Shown: positions 37,981 to 45,545 of the stretch, piece by piece
Layout of the letters: every line of letters begins with the position of its first letter
Position numbering within the stretch: the stretch's first letter is position 1
The notes under the pieces: model-generated
The model's input: the letters and a program-made list of their open reading frames with translations, nothing else
Told to the model about the DNA's origin: nothing
Databases searched by the model: none
Source of the DNA: an uncultured Dorea sp.
Lineage (GTDB): Bacteria > Bacillota > Clostridia > Lachnospirales > Lachnospiraceae
Direction of reading: 5' to 3'
Length of the DNA: 64,000 bases
NCBI GenBank assembly: GCA_910587575.1
Contig: CAJULU010000001.1
Coordinates: forward strand, 66,552-130,551
Position numbers and translations under genes: made by a program

Positions 37981-39984
37981 ATGAAAATTTATGTCAATGC
38001 CGATGCCCCCAGACAGGGAAACGGCAGGAAAGAGACACCATTTAAACACATTAACGATGCAGCAAAGGCCGCAATGCCCGGAGACGAGGTCATTGTCGCA
38101 CCGGGAATCTACCGGGAATCCGTTGATCCTGTACATGCAGGCACGGAAGAAGCCAGGATTACCTACCGGAGTGCAGAGCCTTTGGGCGCCGTGATTACAG
38201 GGGCAGAGCCGGCAGCAGACTGGAAACCGTACCAGGACAATGTGTGGGTATACCGTGTAGACAACGGCGTGTTCGGAAACTATAATCCATATACCACATT
38301 CGTTGGCGGCGACTGGTATTTTGCTCCTGTAGTAAGGCATACGGGAGCCGTTTATCTCAATGACCGTCAGCTTTATGAGACAGAGACCCTGGAAGAGTGT
38401 ATCAAGGGCGAAGTATACGAACCGTCATGGGAGCACGAGTGGTCTGTATACAAGTGGTATACCGAGCAGGACGGCAATGAGACGGTGATTTATGCCAATT
38501 TCCAGGGGAAGAATCCCAATGAGGAGAAGGTGGAGATCAATGTCAGAAGAAACTGTTTCATGCCGTCAAAGACGGGAGTGGGATACATCACCTTCAGCGG
38601 GTTTACGGTCAATAAAGCCGCTACCACATGGGCGCCCCCGGCCGCTTACCAGGATGGTATGATCGGCCCCCACTGGTCAAAGGGATGGATCATTGAAGAC
38701 TGCGACATCAGCAACAGCAAATGCAGCGGAATCTCTCTTGGAAAGTACTATGACGAAGAGAATGACCATTATTTCACAGTAAAGAAAGTAAAAAGCCCCA
38801 CACAGATGGAGCGTGACGCTGTCTGCCGCGGCCAGTACCACGGATGGATGAAGGAGACGGTAGGAAGCCATATTGTCAGACGCTGTCATATTCATCACTG
38901 TGAGCAGACCGGGATCGTAGGGCGTATGGGATGCGTATTCAGTCTGATTGAAGATAACCATATCCATCATATTAACAATATGCAGCAGTTAGGCGGAGCA
39001 GAGATTTCGGGAATCAAGCTTCACGCAGCCATTGACGTGGTGATGCGCCGCAATCACATCCATCACTCTACCATGGGAATCTGGACAGACTGGGAGGCAC
39101 AGGGAACAAGGATTTCCCAGAATCTGCTTCATGATAACCATTCACCGGCAGGAACGCCCATGGCAGAAGGCGCAATGTGCAGCCAGGATATTTTCGTGGA
39201 AGTAAGCCATGGGCCTACATTGATTGATAATAATATCATGCTTTCAAGAGCGGCAGTCCGCATTGCAACCGAAGGTGTGGCATGCGTGCATAACTTAATG
39301 CTTGGATCTTTTACGGCGGTAGGAAGAGGAACAGACCATTCAGAAGAGATTGAGGCAGGAAAACAGCCTCGTTACACTCCTTACCATATCCGTCACCGTA
39401 CGGAAGTGGCAGGTTTCAGCACGATTCTGCATGGAGACGACCGTATTTACAACAATATCTTTATCCAGAATTATGAGCCAATAGAAGATGCCGGTAAAGC
39501 AAAAGAGTTTGGGTTTGATAACCAGGTTGTGGGAACGGAGATTTTCGATGAATATCCTACTTATGATGAGTGGATTGCCAACTTCGAACTGGATAAACCG
39601 GCAGATATGTTTAAATTAATGGAGTACCATTTCGGACATCTGCCGGTATGGATCAATGGAAATGCGTACTTTAACGGTGCGAAGGCATTTCAGAAGGAAG
39701 CTTCTAAGCTGGTAGATGAGAAGAACCGTGTGACGGTGGAACTAAAAGAACAGAACGGAGAATATTTCTTAGAGACCAATGTTTATGATTACCTGGATGG
39801 ATTCAAGGACGGTATCATCAACAGTGATATCCTGGGATATGCTTTTGAGCCGGAGCAGAGATTCGAGAATCCGGATGGGACAGAGATTGCGTTTACGGAA
39901 GATTATCTGGGAGAACACCGCAGTGTATCTACGGTTCCAGGGCCGTTTGCATCTAGAGAGGCAGCTATGAAGAGACTCTGGTAA
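37981..39984 (+). CDS. GH120 family beta-xylosidase (right-handed beta-helix)
   Basis: A protein of 667 residues with GGAGG eight bases before the ATG. It closely matches what I know of GH120 beta-xylosidase (Thermoanaerobacterium XylC): VIYANFQGKNPNEEKVEINVRR, TTWAPPAAY, WSKGWIIED and AAIDVVMRRNHIHH. The catalytic pair corresponds to Asp370 in TDWEAQGTR and Glu407 in FVEVSHGP. Repeated NHIHH-type coils show the beta-helix. There is no signal peptide, so it works inside the cell on xylo-oligosaccharides. It follows GH2 and Fic after a 107-bp gap and is the last gene before a terminator. The family call is firm; the exact substrate range is inferred. Confidence 0.88.
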   Translation: MKIYVNADAPRQGNGRKETPFKHINDAAKAAMPGDEVIVAPGIYRESVDPVHAGTEEARITYRSAEPLGAVITGAEPAADWKPYQDNVWVYRVDNGVFGNYNPYTTFVGGDWYFAPVVRHTGAVYLNDRQLYETETLEECIKGEVYEPSWEHEWSVYKWYTEQDGNETVIYANFQGKNPNEEKVEINVRRNCFMPSKTGVGYITFSGFTVNKAATTWAPPAAYQDGMIGPHWSKGWIIEDCDISNSKCSGISLGKYYDEENDHYFTVKKVKSPTQMERDAVCRGQYHGWMKETVGSHIVRRCHIHHCEQTGIVGRMGCVFSLIEDNHIHHINNMQQLGGAEISGIKLHAAIDVVMRRNHIHHSTMGIWTDWEAQGTRISQNLLHDNHSPAGTPMAEGAMCSQDIFVEVSHGPTLIDNNIMLSRAAVRIATEGVACVHNLMLGSFTAVGRGTDHSEEIEAGKQPRYTPYHIRHRTEVAGFSTILHGDDRIYNNIFIQNYEPIEDAGKAKEFGFDNQVVGTEIFDEYPTYDEWIANFELDKPADMFKLMEYHFGHLPVWINGNAYFNGAKAFQKEASKLVDEKNRVTVELKEQNGEYFLETNVYDYLDGFKDGIINSDILGYAFEPEQRFENPDGTEIAFTEDYLGEHRSVSTVPGPFASREAAMKRLW

Positions 39985-40009
39985 TAGAAAATCATTTTAT
40001 AGACGGGTA

Positions 40010-40045
40010 AGGACTTCTTGTGAGAAAATTGCAGAAGTCCTTTTT
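40010..40045 (+). terminator. Terminator after the GH120 gene
   Basis: The perfect 9-bp stem AGGACTTCT/AGAAGTCCT is followed by TTTTTGC. Confidence 0.88.
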
Positions 40046-40129
40046 GCATTATTATTTATCGTTATATTTTACATATATTGATATTTCTTTTAGAAACGCA
40101 ATAAATAGAAATGAAGGGAGGACTTCAGT

Positions 40130-40421
40130 ATGGAGTTAACAGCGAATTTTTTATCAAGACTTGTTCCGATTACTCGGTTTAATCGTGGTCAGGCTTCAAA
40201 GATTTTTGATCGGCTTCGCTCTGAACCGAAATTGGTTGTTAAAAAAAAATCAGCCATCTCCAGTGATTCTTTCTCCTGACGAATACACACGTTTAGCTGA
40301 AACTGAAGAAAACTATATTCTGCTTCTCGAAGCAACGAAAAGGCTTACTGCGAATGAGGGAAAATCCGCTATTCCTGCAGAAGATATAATGAATTATTTT
40401 GGTATTACAGAGGCAGAATGA
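40130..40421 (+). pseudogene. Phd/YefM-like antitoxin gene frameshifted in an A9 run
   Basis: From the ATG at 40130 the frame reads MELTANFLSRLVPITRFNRGQASKIFDRL..., like type II antitoxins that begin with a promoter-binding domain. At 40241-40249 there is a run of nine A. With eight A the frame would continue as KKNQPSPVILSPDEYTRLAETEENY... and end at 40421, a typical antitoxin length of about 96 residues. As it stands the frame stops about 12 codons after the run. Transcriptional slippage on A9 could restore some full-length product. The downstream toxin is also broken. Confidence 0.72.
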
Positions 40422-40447
40422 AAGGAGGCGGAGGATTTGGAAATCGA

Positions 40448-40600
40448 ATGACCTGGAAAGTTGAATATTTGACAGAAGCCCTGGCAGATTTGGAAAAACT
40501 GGATAATTCAATCCGTAGGCCAGTCCTTAAAGGCATAAGTAAAGTACAAGAGAATCCGCTGCCACGAGCAGAGGGTGGTTATGGTGTACCACTTGGAAAT
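40448..40600 (+). pseudogene. RelE-type toxin, N-terminal fragment
   Basis: MTWKVEYLTEALADLEKLDNSIRRPVLKGISKVQENPLPRAEGGYGVPLGNKD is the first half of a RelE-family toxin. The fragment ends near 40600, where IS110-family sequence begins on the other strand. The matching last part of the same toxin is found at 42434-42523. The residues that would complete the RelE active site are in the missing middle, so this fragment should be inactive. An in-frame ATG at 40418, overlapping the antitoxin stop, is an alternative start. Confidence 0.75.
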
Positions 40601-40770
40601 AAAGATAGTATGTGGTAAATGGCCGTAAGGATCATCCGGGCGATAGCAATAATGGCACGTTTTTTACCACGGCGTTTCATAATGCGCCCATATTTCTGCT
40701 TATAGTAAGTGATTTATTAGATTTCACGGCTGCATGGGCAACTTGTACCAATGCAGGTTTGAGGTAGACA
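40601..40770 (-). pseudogene. IS110-family transposase, C-terminal remnant
   Basis: On the minus strand, two frames together read YLKPALVQVAHAAVKSNKS, then YYKQKYGRIMKRRGKKRAIIAIARMILTAIYH, which is the C-terminal end of IS110/IS1111-type DEDD transposases as I know them. A frameshift lies between them. The remnant abuts the truncated toxin. The N-terminal end of a transposase of the same type lies at 42302-42349 in the same orientation. Confidence 0.75.
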
Positions 40771-40771
40771 C

Positions 40772-40807
40772 AACTCTGTGTTGGACTTCAAAATTCCACA
40801 CGGAGTT
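40772..40807. repeat. Imperfect inverted repeat upstream of the nucleoside hydrolase gene
   Basis: AACTCTGTGTTGGA and TCCACACGGAGTT are near reverse complements with a 9-base loop. It marks the left edge of the non-transposase DNA carrying the nucleoside hydrolase gene and may be an operator, a terminator or an element end. Confidence 0.4.
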
Positions 40808-40837
40808 TTCAGATTTTGTAGTTCTTAGAAATTATGG

Positions 40838-40866
40838 TGGATTATTTTTTATATTCCTGTTATAAT
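40838..40866 (+). promoter_or_regulatory. Promoter of the nucleoside hydrolase gene
   Basis: TGTTATAAT (40858-40866) is an extended -10 with a perfect TATAAT; the -35 region (TGGATT, 17-bp spacer) is weak. It lies 33 bases before the ATG. Confidence 0.55.
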
Positions 40867-40899
40867 ATACAAATCATAATGAAAGGAATGTAAGTTAAA

Positions 40900-42009
40900 A
40901 TGAAGTTGATATTCAATCGTTCGGTTAGCGTGATTCTTTCTGCCGTTATGCTGTTTGTGAGCGCCTTTTCCTTGAACGGCTGCGGCGTCAAGGATAATTC
41001 GCAGACAATGGAAACGGCTACAACAATTGCAGAAACCACTCAAGCGTTTGACGAACCGCAGCAAAAGCGAAAAATCATTATTGATACCGACACTGCGGGC
41101 GACGACGCCTCCGCATTGATTATTGCGGCAAAGGATAAAAACATTGATATTCTTGGCGTGACGGTTTCCGCAGGAAACGTCAGTCTCGATCAGGCAGTCA
41201 AAAATGCGTTGATGACGCTGGAAATGGCGGGCAGCGACGCCCCTGTTTATGCAGGCGCTTCTACTACATATACCGGCAAGGAACGTGAAACCTTCAGCGT
41301 TTACGGTAAGGATGGTATGGGGGATCAAGACTTGATTCATCCCACGCGAAAAGCTGAGGATAAGGGCGCTGTTGATTTTATCGTTGAAGCGGTAAAGGCG
41401 AATCCCGACGAGGTGGAAATTGTCGCTCTCGGTCCCGTCACCAATCTTGCGCTCGCCTTTGACAAAGATCCCGAAACGATGAAGCGCGTCAAGAAATACT
41501 GGTCAATGGGAACCGCAGGCTTTGGATCTGGCAACGCAACGCCTGTTGCGGAGTTCAATGTTTATCATGACGCCGAGGCGTACAAGGTGCTGGTTGATTC
41601 GGGTGTGGCGATTACGGCAATCGGCTTCGATATGCTTCCTGAAGAAACTAATTTTTCCAAGGAAGAGCTTGACGAGCTGGAGAAAAAAGGCGGACTGTCG
41701 GAATTCTTCGCCAAAGCCTTCAGCGGACTGATAGAATTTAATACAGAAACAAGAGGCTTACCGATTGCCGATGATGCCGACGGAGTCGCTATGGCTTGCG
41801 TACTGTGGGACGATTATCTTAAAAAGACCCAACCCTGCCACGCAAGCGTTATGACGGACGACAATGAAGCGTACGGGCAGGTAATTCTGTACAAGGAAGG
41901 TTACGGCTACGACTCTCAGGTAACCTTTGATAATTACAACTTCTATGTTGCTACCGAAACAGACAGTAAGATATTTAAAGAAAAGCTTATTGCTCTTTTA
42001 GATGAGTGA
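40900..42009 (+). CDS. Lipoprotein nucleoside hydrolase
   Basis: A protein of 369 residues. The signal peptide ends in lipobox LNGC (Cys28), followed by a Thr-rich linker. The catalytic domain starts with RKIIIDTDTAGDDASAL, where Asp62, Asp64, Asp68 and Asp69 fit the Ca2+-binding DxDxxxDD motif of inosine-uridine hydrolases; ALGPVTNLALA and the later DADGVAMA are also typical. It would split ribonucleosides outside the membrane. Its codon use (many GCG, GCC, CGT and GAC codons) differs from its neighbours, and it sits inside an IS110 remnant, so horizontal arrival is likely. No transporter gene lies beside it. Confidence 0.88.
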   Translation: MKLIFNRSVSVILSAVMLFVSAFSLNGCGVKDNSQTMETATTIAETTQAFDEPQQKRKIIIDTDTAGDDASALIIAAKDKNIDILGVTVSAGNVSLDQAVKNALMTLEMAGSDAPVYAGASTTYTGKERETFSVYGKDGMGDQDLIHPTRKAEDKGAVDFIVEAVKANPDEVEIVALGPVTNLALAFDKDPETMKRVKKYWSMGTAGFGSGNATPVAEFNVYHDAEAYKVLVDSGVAITAIGFDMLPEETNFSKEELDELEKKGGLSEFFAKAFSGLIEFNTETRGLPIADDADGVAMACVLWDDYLKKTQPCHASVMTDDNEAYGQVILYKEGYGYDSQVTFDNYNFYVATETDSKIFKEKLIALLDE

Positions 42010-42126
42010 TAGTTTATGAAAAGAAGATAATTATGATTTCACTAATCATCACCCCCACTTCAAGCGGAGGCCGCTGAAAAACATACTGCTTTTTAGGTTT
42101 AAGTTTCAAACACACACAAAAATCCA

Positions 42127-42290
42127 CTAGTACATCATTGCATTAATTCCTGAGTAATCAGCACTCGCTATCCGCGTCATCTGCACGCCTGCTAACCTAG
42201 ATGTAGCCCGCTACACCGTCGGTTAGCAGACGCACAGCTGACACGAATATCGAGCACTATTACTTCAAGATTAATGCAATGATGTATTAG
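42127..42290. repeat. 164-bp palindromic MITE-like element, copy 1
   Basis: It begins CTAGTACATCATTGCATT and ends with its near reverse complement. Inside are further matching blocks (CTGCTAACC/GGTTAGCAG, TATCCG/CGAATA), so the whole element folds into one hairpin with a loop of about 20 bases. A copy of the same length, differing at a limited number of bases, lies at 55150-55313. It has no coding capacity. Confidence 0.92.
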
Positions 42291-42301
42291 TTTCGATTAC
42301 T

Positions 42302-42349
42302 CTAACGGTTTGCATCGACGCCGCAGCAGGTTTGATAAACAACGTTCAT
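42302..42349 (-). pseudogene. IS110-family transposase, N-terminal remnant
   Basis: The minus strand reads MNVVYQTCCGVDANR and stops. The sequence (C)CGVD is the typical start of IS110-family transposases and holds the first Asp of the DEDD set. The rest of the gene has been replaced by the element at 42127 and the nucleoside hydrolase gene. The C-terminal remnant is at 40601-40770. Confidence 0.65.
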
Positions 42350-42433
42350 GGTGAAAACTCCTTTCAAAATTATCAGCAACGTGGAGAATTGGAAGACTTT
42401 CATTACTATTTGTGCCGCCGGCTTGGCGGCGGA

Positions 42434-42523
42434 ATGGAGATTGTTATGAAAGTAATTATTATATCTGCAAGGGATGAAAATAAAGTGTATGATGAAGCTG
42501 GCAGCAGATGTGGTAAAAAATGA
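42434..42523 (+). pseudogene. RelE-type toxin, C-terminal fragment
   Basis: MEIVMKVIIISARDENKVYDEAGSRCGKK is the typical last strand and tail of the same RelE subfamily as the fragment at 40448. About 1.8 kb of IS110-derived and foreign DNA separates the two. The stop overlaps the ATG of the AraC gene that follows (ATGA). Confidence 0.7.
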
Positions 42524-43686
42524 AAAGACAGGTCTTATTAAAAACAATTGTAATGCTGACACAGCTTCCCATCCGTGTATATGACAAATGCGGGTCAGAA
42601 GCAGAAAAATATGAGATTGTGCCAAGGGAGATCAATCAATATGAACATACGCTGATTCAGCAGACCCTCCGGAAGCTTGGCACCGAAGAGTTTGTGATTA
42701 CAGAGTACGGGGAATCTCTGCCGGTTAGAATATATGGCTTATGCGGAACGGAGTATGATTATGTGGCCGGCCCGTTTGCCTATGGCTCCATGGCTTCCGC
42801 AGAGATCCGGAACTATATGAGAAGATGGGAGATTGAGGAGTTCCCCCAGGTACAGCTGCGGGAAAGTCTTCTGGCGGCGAATCTGATTCTCAATGTTTTT
42901 GCGGGTAGATCTGACGGGACAGGCATTGACCTGCTGGACCGTTGTCTGGAAGAAGATGAGGATATCAGGATGACTTCTCTGGTGGGAGAGGAACTAAGAC
43001 AGAGTGATTCCTTCCAGACGAATCATACCCAGGCAGATGAGAGCATTCTATATCAGCACGTGGAACATGGGAATGTGGAATATCTGAAGAAGAATTATGA
43101 TCTGCTCTATCTGCCCCATCCGGTAATCTTAGAGGAGATTCATAAGAATGAAGAATATATGGCGGTCATAGGGATTTCCCTGGCATCCAGGGCCGCAATC
43201 CAGGGCGGTCTTACCTCCAAAGAGGGGTTTCTCATCAATGACATTTATCTCAAAAGACTGGCTGCGTGCAGGAGCGTGACACAGATCTATGATCTGGTTA
43301 AGGAGGTGCATATCTACTGTGCTTCACAGGTGAGAAAAAAGCGGCAGGAGGTCATGACGAACCAGTATGTGGAACGATGTAAGAAGTTGATCGTCTCGAA
43401 ACGGCTGGAAACCATTAATCTGGAAGAACTGGCGGATGAGGTAGGGATCTCCAGAGAGTATCTGTCAAAATTATTTAAGCAGTATGAAGGAATTCCGGTT
43501 ACGGAATATATTCTCAACATTAAGATCGAAGCAGCGTGCAATATGCTGAAATATTCAGACAGACAGGTACGTGAGATTGCGGATTATCTGAGTTTTGGGA
43601 GTTTGAGTTATTTCAGCCGGATTTTTAAGAAAAAGACAGGCGTGTCGCCTCAGCAATACCGTAAGGATCTGCAGAAAAATAACTGA
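42520..43686 (+). CDS. AraC-family transcriptional regulator
   Basis: A protein of 388 residues. The last 100 residues form the AraC DNA-binding domain (INLEELADEVGISREYLSKLFKQYEG and REIADYLSFGSLSYFSRIFKKKTGVSPQQYRK). The first 290 residues are a helical sensor domain of the type seen in many Lachnospiraceae AraC regulators; its ligand is unknown. No good Shine-Dalgarno precedes the ATG at 42520, which overlaps the toxin fragment, so the original upstream region may have been lost with the insertion; ATG at 42553 is an alternative. A terminator follows. No obvious target operon is adjacent. Confidence 0.85.
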   Translation: MKRQVLLKTIVMLTQLPIRVYDKCGSEAEKYEIVPREINQYEHTLIQQTLRKLGTEEFVITEYGESLPVRIYGLCGTEYDYVAGPFAYGSMASAEIRNYMRRWEIEEFPQVQLRESLLAANLILNVFAGRSDGTGIDLLDRCLEEDEDIRMTSLVGEELRQSDSFQTNHTQADESILYQHVEHGNVEYLKKNYDLLYLPHPVILEEIHKNEEYMAVIGISLASRAAIQGGLTSKEGFLINDIYLKRLAACRSVTQIYDLVKEVHIYCASQVRKKRQEVMTNQYVERCKKLIVSKRLETINLEELADEVGISREYLSKLFKQYEGIPVTEYILNIKIEAACNMLKYSDRQVREIADYLSFGSLSYFSRIFKKKTGVSPQQYRKDLQKNN

Positions 43687-43720
43687 TACAGACAGGCAAG
43701 GATGTGTCAGCTATTTTTTT
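43683..43720 (+). terminator. Terminator after the AraC gene
   Basis: The stem CTGATAC/GTGTCAG (one G-U pair) is followed by CTATTTTTTT. Confidence 0.65.
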
Positions 43721-43859
43721 GTCCCTTTTTATGCCAAAATCAGAAATCCCCAGATTGGAGAGCCATTCTCCTGACTGGAGATTGAACCATCGGCCGAAAT
43801 GTCATATAGTTTTATCAGCAGCAGGTAAGATAGGTCTGTCAGATCAGGAGGGAGAAGCA

Positions 43860-44633
43860 ATGGATCAGGTTAAAATCGGAAAATTCATAGCAAATATGAG
43901 AAAGAAGCAGGGACTGTCACAGAAACAGTTAGCGGAGCGGATTGACGTCACGGATAAAACGATTTCAAAGTGGGAGACGGGAAACAGGCTTCCGGATGCG
44001 TCTCTTCTTTTAAGGCTCAGCCAGGAACTTAAGATTGATGTAAATGAATTACTGGCAGGAGAAGAATTTCTGTCAGTAGAATTTTCTTCCGAGGAATATG
44101 TGAGAAAATCGGAGAGCAATCTTGTAAATCTGGTTGATGAGATCAACGAAAACGAGAAAAGAAGGAAGGGCACAGGAATCGGAACCATTGCAGGTGCTCT
44201 CTGTCTGGCCCTGGCTTTTCTGGGCCTGCTTGGTTCTACTTTGCCCAGGGGAAGGTATATCGACCTTCTTGACCTTCCTACCCTGCTCTGGCTGACCGGG
44301 GCAAAATTCCTGATTCTATCCGTCGGCGGCTGGTTCCGGGATTATTTAAATGCGTGGAAATTGTGCCTGCCGAAGACAGATCTGACAGAAAAGAGAATGA
44401 AATCGTCTCTGCTGGCCGTCAGATATGCAGGTGCATTGTCTTTGTCTCTCGGAGGACTGATATCCTCGGTCAGTTTATTTTCGCTGTTGTTTTATGGGAA
44501 TGAGCATGTGTCTATCGGATCTGCGCTTGCCCAGATTGTACTGACAATATTTTATACGACTGTTGCAGAGACGGCCTATGTTATTTTAGGATTCCGGATG
44601 AAACGGCTGATGGGGGAAAGGAGATCAGAATGA
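43860..44633 (+). CDS. XRE-family regulator with membrane domain
   Basis: A protein of 257 residues, started at 43860 because AGGAGG lies eight bases before it. Residues 1-65 are a helix-turn-helix of XRE type (LSQKQLAERIDVTDKTISKWETGNRLPDASLLLRLS). After a charged linker there are about four membrane helices (residues about 110-250). Such membrane-tethered regulators usually control adjacent transport genes. The stop overlaps the start of the ABC ATPase gene by four bases, so it is part of the same unit. The signal is unknown. Confidence 0.85.
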   Translation: MDQVKIGKFIANMRKKQGLSQKQLAERIDVTDKTISKWETGNRLPDASLLLRLSQELKIDVNELLAGEEFLSVEFSSEEYVRKSESNLVNLVDEINENEKRRKGTGIGTIAGALCLALAFLGLLGSTLPRGRYIDLLDLPTLLWLTGAKFLILSVGGWFRDYLNAWKLCLPKTDLTEKRMKSSLLAVRYAGALSLSLGGLISSVSLFSLLFYGNEHVSIGSALAQIVLTIFYTTVAETAYVILGFRMKRLMGERRSE

Positions 44634-45544
44634 GCAGAAAATTATTAGAGGTAAAAAATCTGACAAAAACATATTGTGAAGGGGCAATCGAGAACAGGGC
44701 CGTTGACCATGTGAGCCTGGAAGTTGACTTAGGAGAATTTGTTGTGCTTATGGGGGCTTCCGGCTCTGGAAAAACAAGCCTTCTCCATCTGCTTGCAGGG
44801 ATTGATGATTTTAACGAAGGTACGGTTGAGTATACCCAGCGGGCGGGTGGACTCCGTCCATCAAGGTATACCCAAGGGCACACCGTGATGCATGCCCTAC
44901 GGGCGGGTGGACTCCGTCCATCAAGGTATACCCAAGGGCACACCGATATGGCGAATCCATTTATGACAGGGGTTGTGGATTTTGGCCGGATGAAAGAAAA
45001 AGAAAAGTCTCTGTTCAGGAGGGAAAATCTTGGGATTGTTTTCCAGCAGCAATGTCTGATCCCGGATCTTACGGTCTGTGAAAACATCATGCTGCCTTTG
45101 ATGCTGGCACAGCCTCGCGGCGGAAATGAGAGCCGAACATCCAGGAAGGACAGGGTTCTGGGGCTCTGCACCCGGTTTGGATTAGAGGAGCATGCGGACA
45201 AGGTTCCTTCCCGGCTTTCGGGCGGACAGCAGCAAAGGGCCGCCATCCTGCGTGCCATTGTAAACAAGCCGCCGCTTTTACTGTGCGACGAGCCTACGGG
45301 AAGCCTGAATCTGGCACAGACACAGCTTGTGATGGAACTGTTAAGTGAACTGAACCAGGACGGACAGACGATTCTCCTAGTGACACATGACATCAGAGTT
45401 GCCGCCAGAGGGAGCCGGGTCATCTATATCGAAGACGGACGTGTGGCAGGAGAACTAATGTTTGCCAGGCCGGACGCTCTGGATGTAGAGGCTTCAGACA
45501 AAGAGCATAGACTCATGGATTTTCTGAAAGAGAGGGGGTGGTAA
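44630..45544 (+). CDS. ABC transporter ATP-binding protein carrying an in-frame repeat insertion
   Basis: A protein of 304 residues. It has Walker A GASGSGKTS (about residue 42), Q-loop FQQQCLIPDLTV, signature LSGGQQQR, Walker B LLLCDEPTG and H-loop LVTHD, as in LolD/MacB-type ATPases that pair with FtsX-like permeases. Members are usually 225-255 residues. Between EGTVEY and DFGRMKEKEKS it carries about 45 extra residues, mostly AGGLRPSRYTQGHT-type units encoded by the 60-bp repeat. The insertion lies in the strand region after the P-loop, where extra loops may be tolerated. Whether the protein still works is not clear. Confidence 0.9.
   Translation: MSRKLLEVKNLTKTYCEGAIENRAVDHVSLEVDLGEFVVLMGASGSGKTSLLHLLAGIDDFNEGTVEYTQRAGGLRPSRYTQGHTVMHALRAGGLRPSRYTQGHTDMANPFMTGVVDFGRMKEKEKSLFRRENLGIVFQQQCLIPDLTVCENIMLPLMLAQPRGGNESRTSRKDRVLGLCTRFGLEEHADKVPSRLSGGQQQRAAILRAIVNKPPLLLCDEPTGSLNLAQTQLVMELLSELNQDGQTILLVTHDIRVAARGSRVIYIEDGRVAGELMFARPDALDVEASDKEHRLMDFLKERGW
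44829..44948. repeat. 60-bp repeats, inverted orientation, inside the ABC ATPase gene
   Basis: GGGCGGGTGGACTCCGTCC at 44841 and again at 44901 mark two units with a period of exactly 60. They are the reverse complement of the array at 19969-20150, where the unit is 61 or 60 bp. The 60-bp period keeps the reading frame open. Confidence 0.95.
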
Positions 45545-45545
45545 T

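Noticed and set aside
42350..42430. A bridge-RNA region next to the IS110 N-terminal remnant
   Set aside because: The stretch is short and decayed, and no structure could be shown by eye.
44581..45423. A 280-codon minus-strand frame with CPWVYLDGRSPPAR units
   Set aside because: It is antisense to the ABC ATPase; the repeated peptide is only the other-strand reading of the 60-bp repeat.
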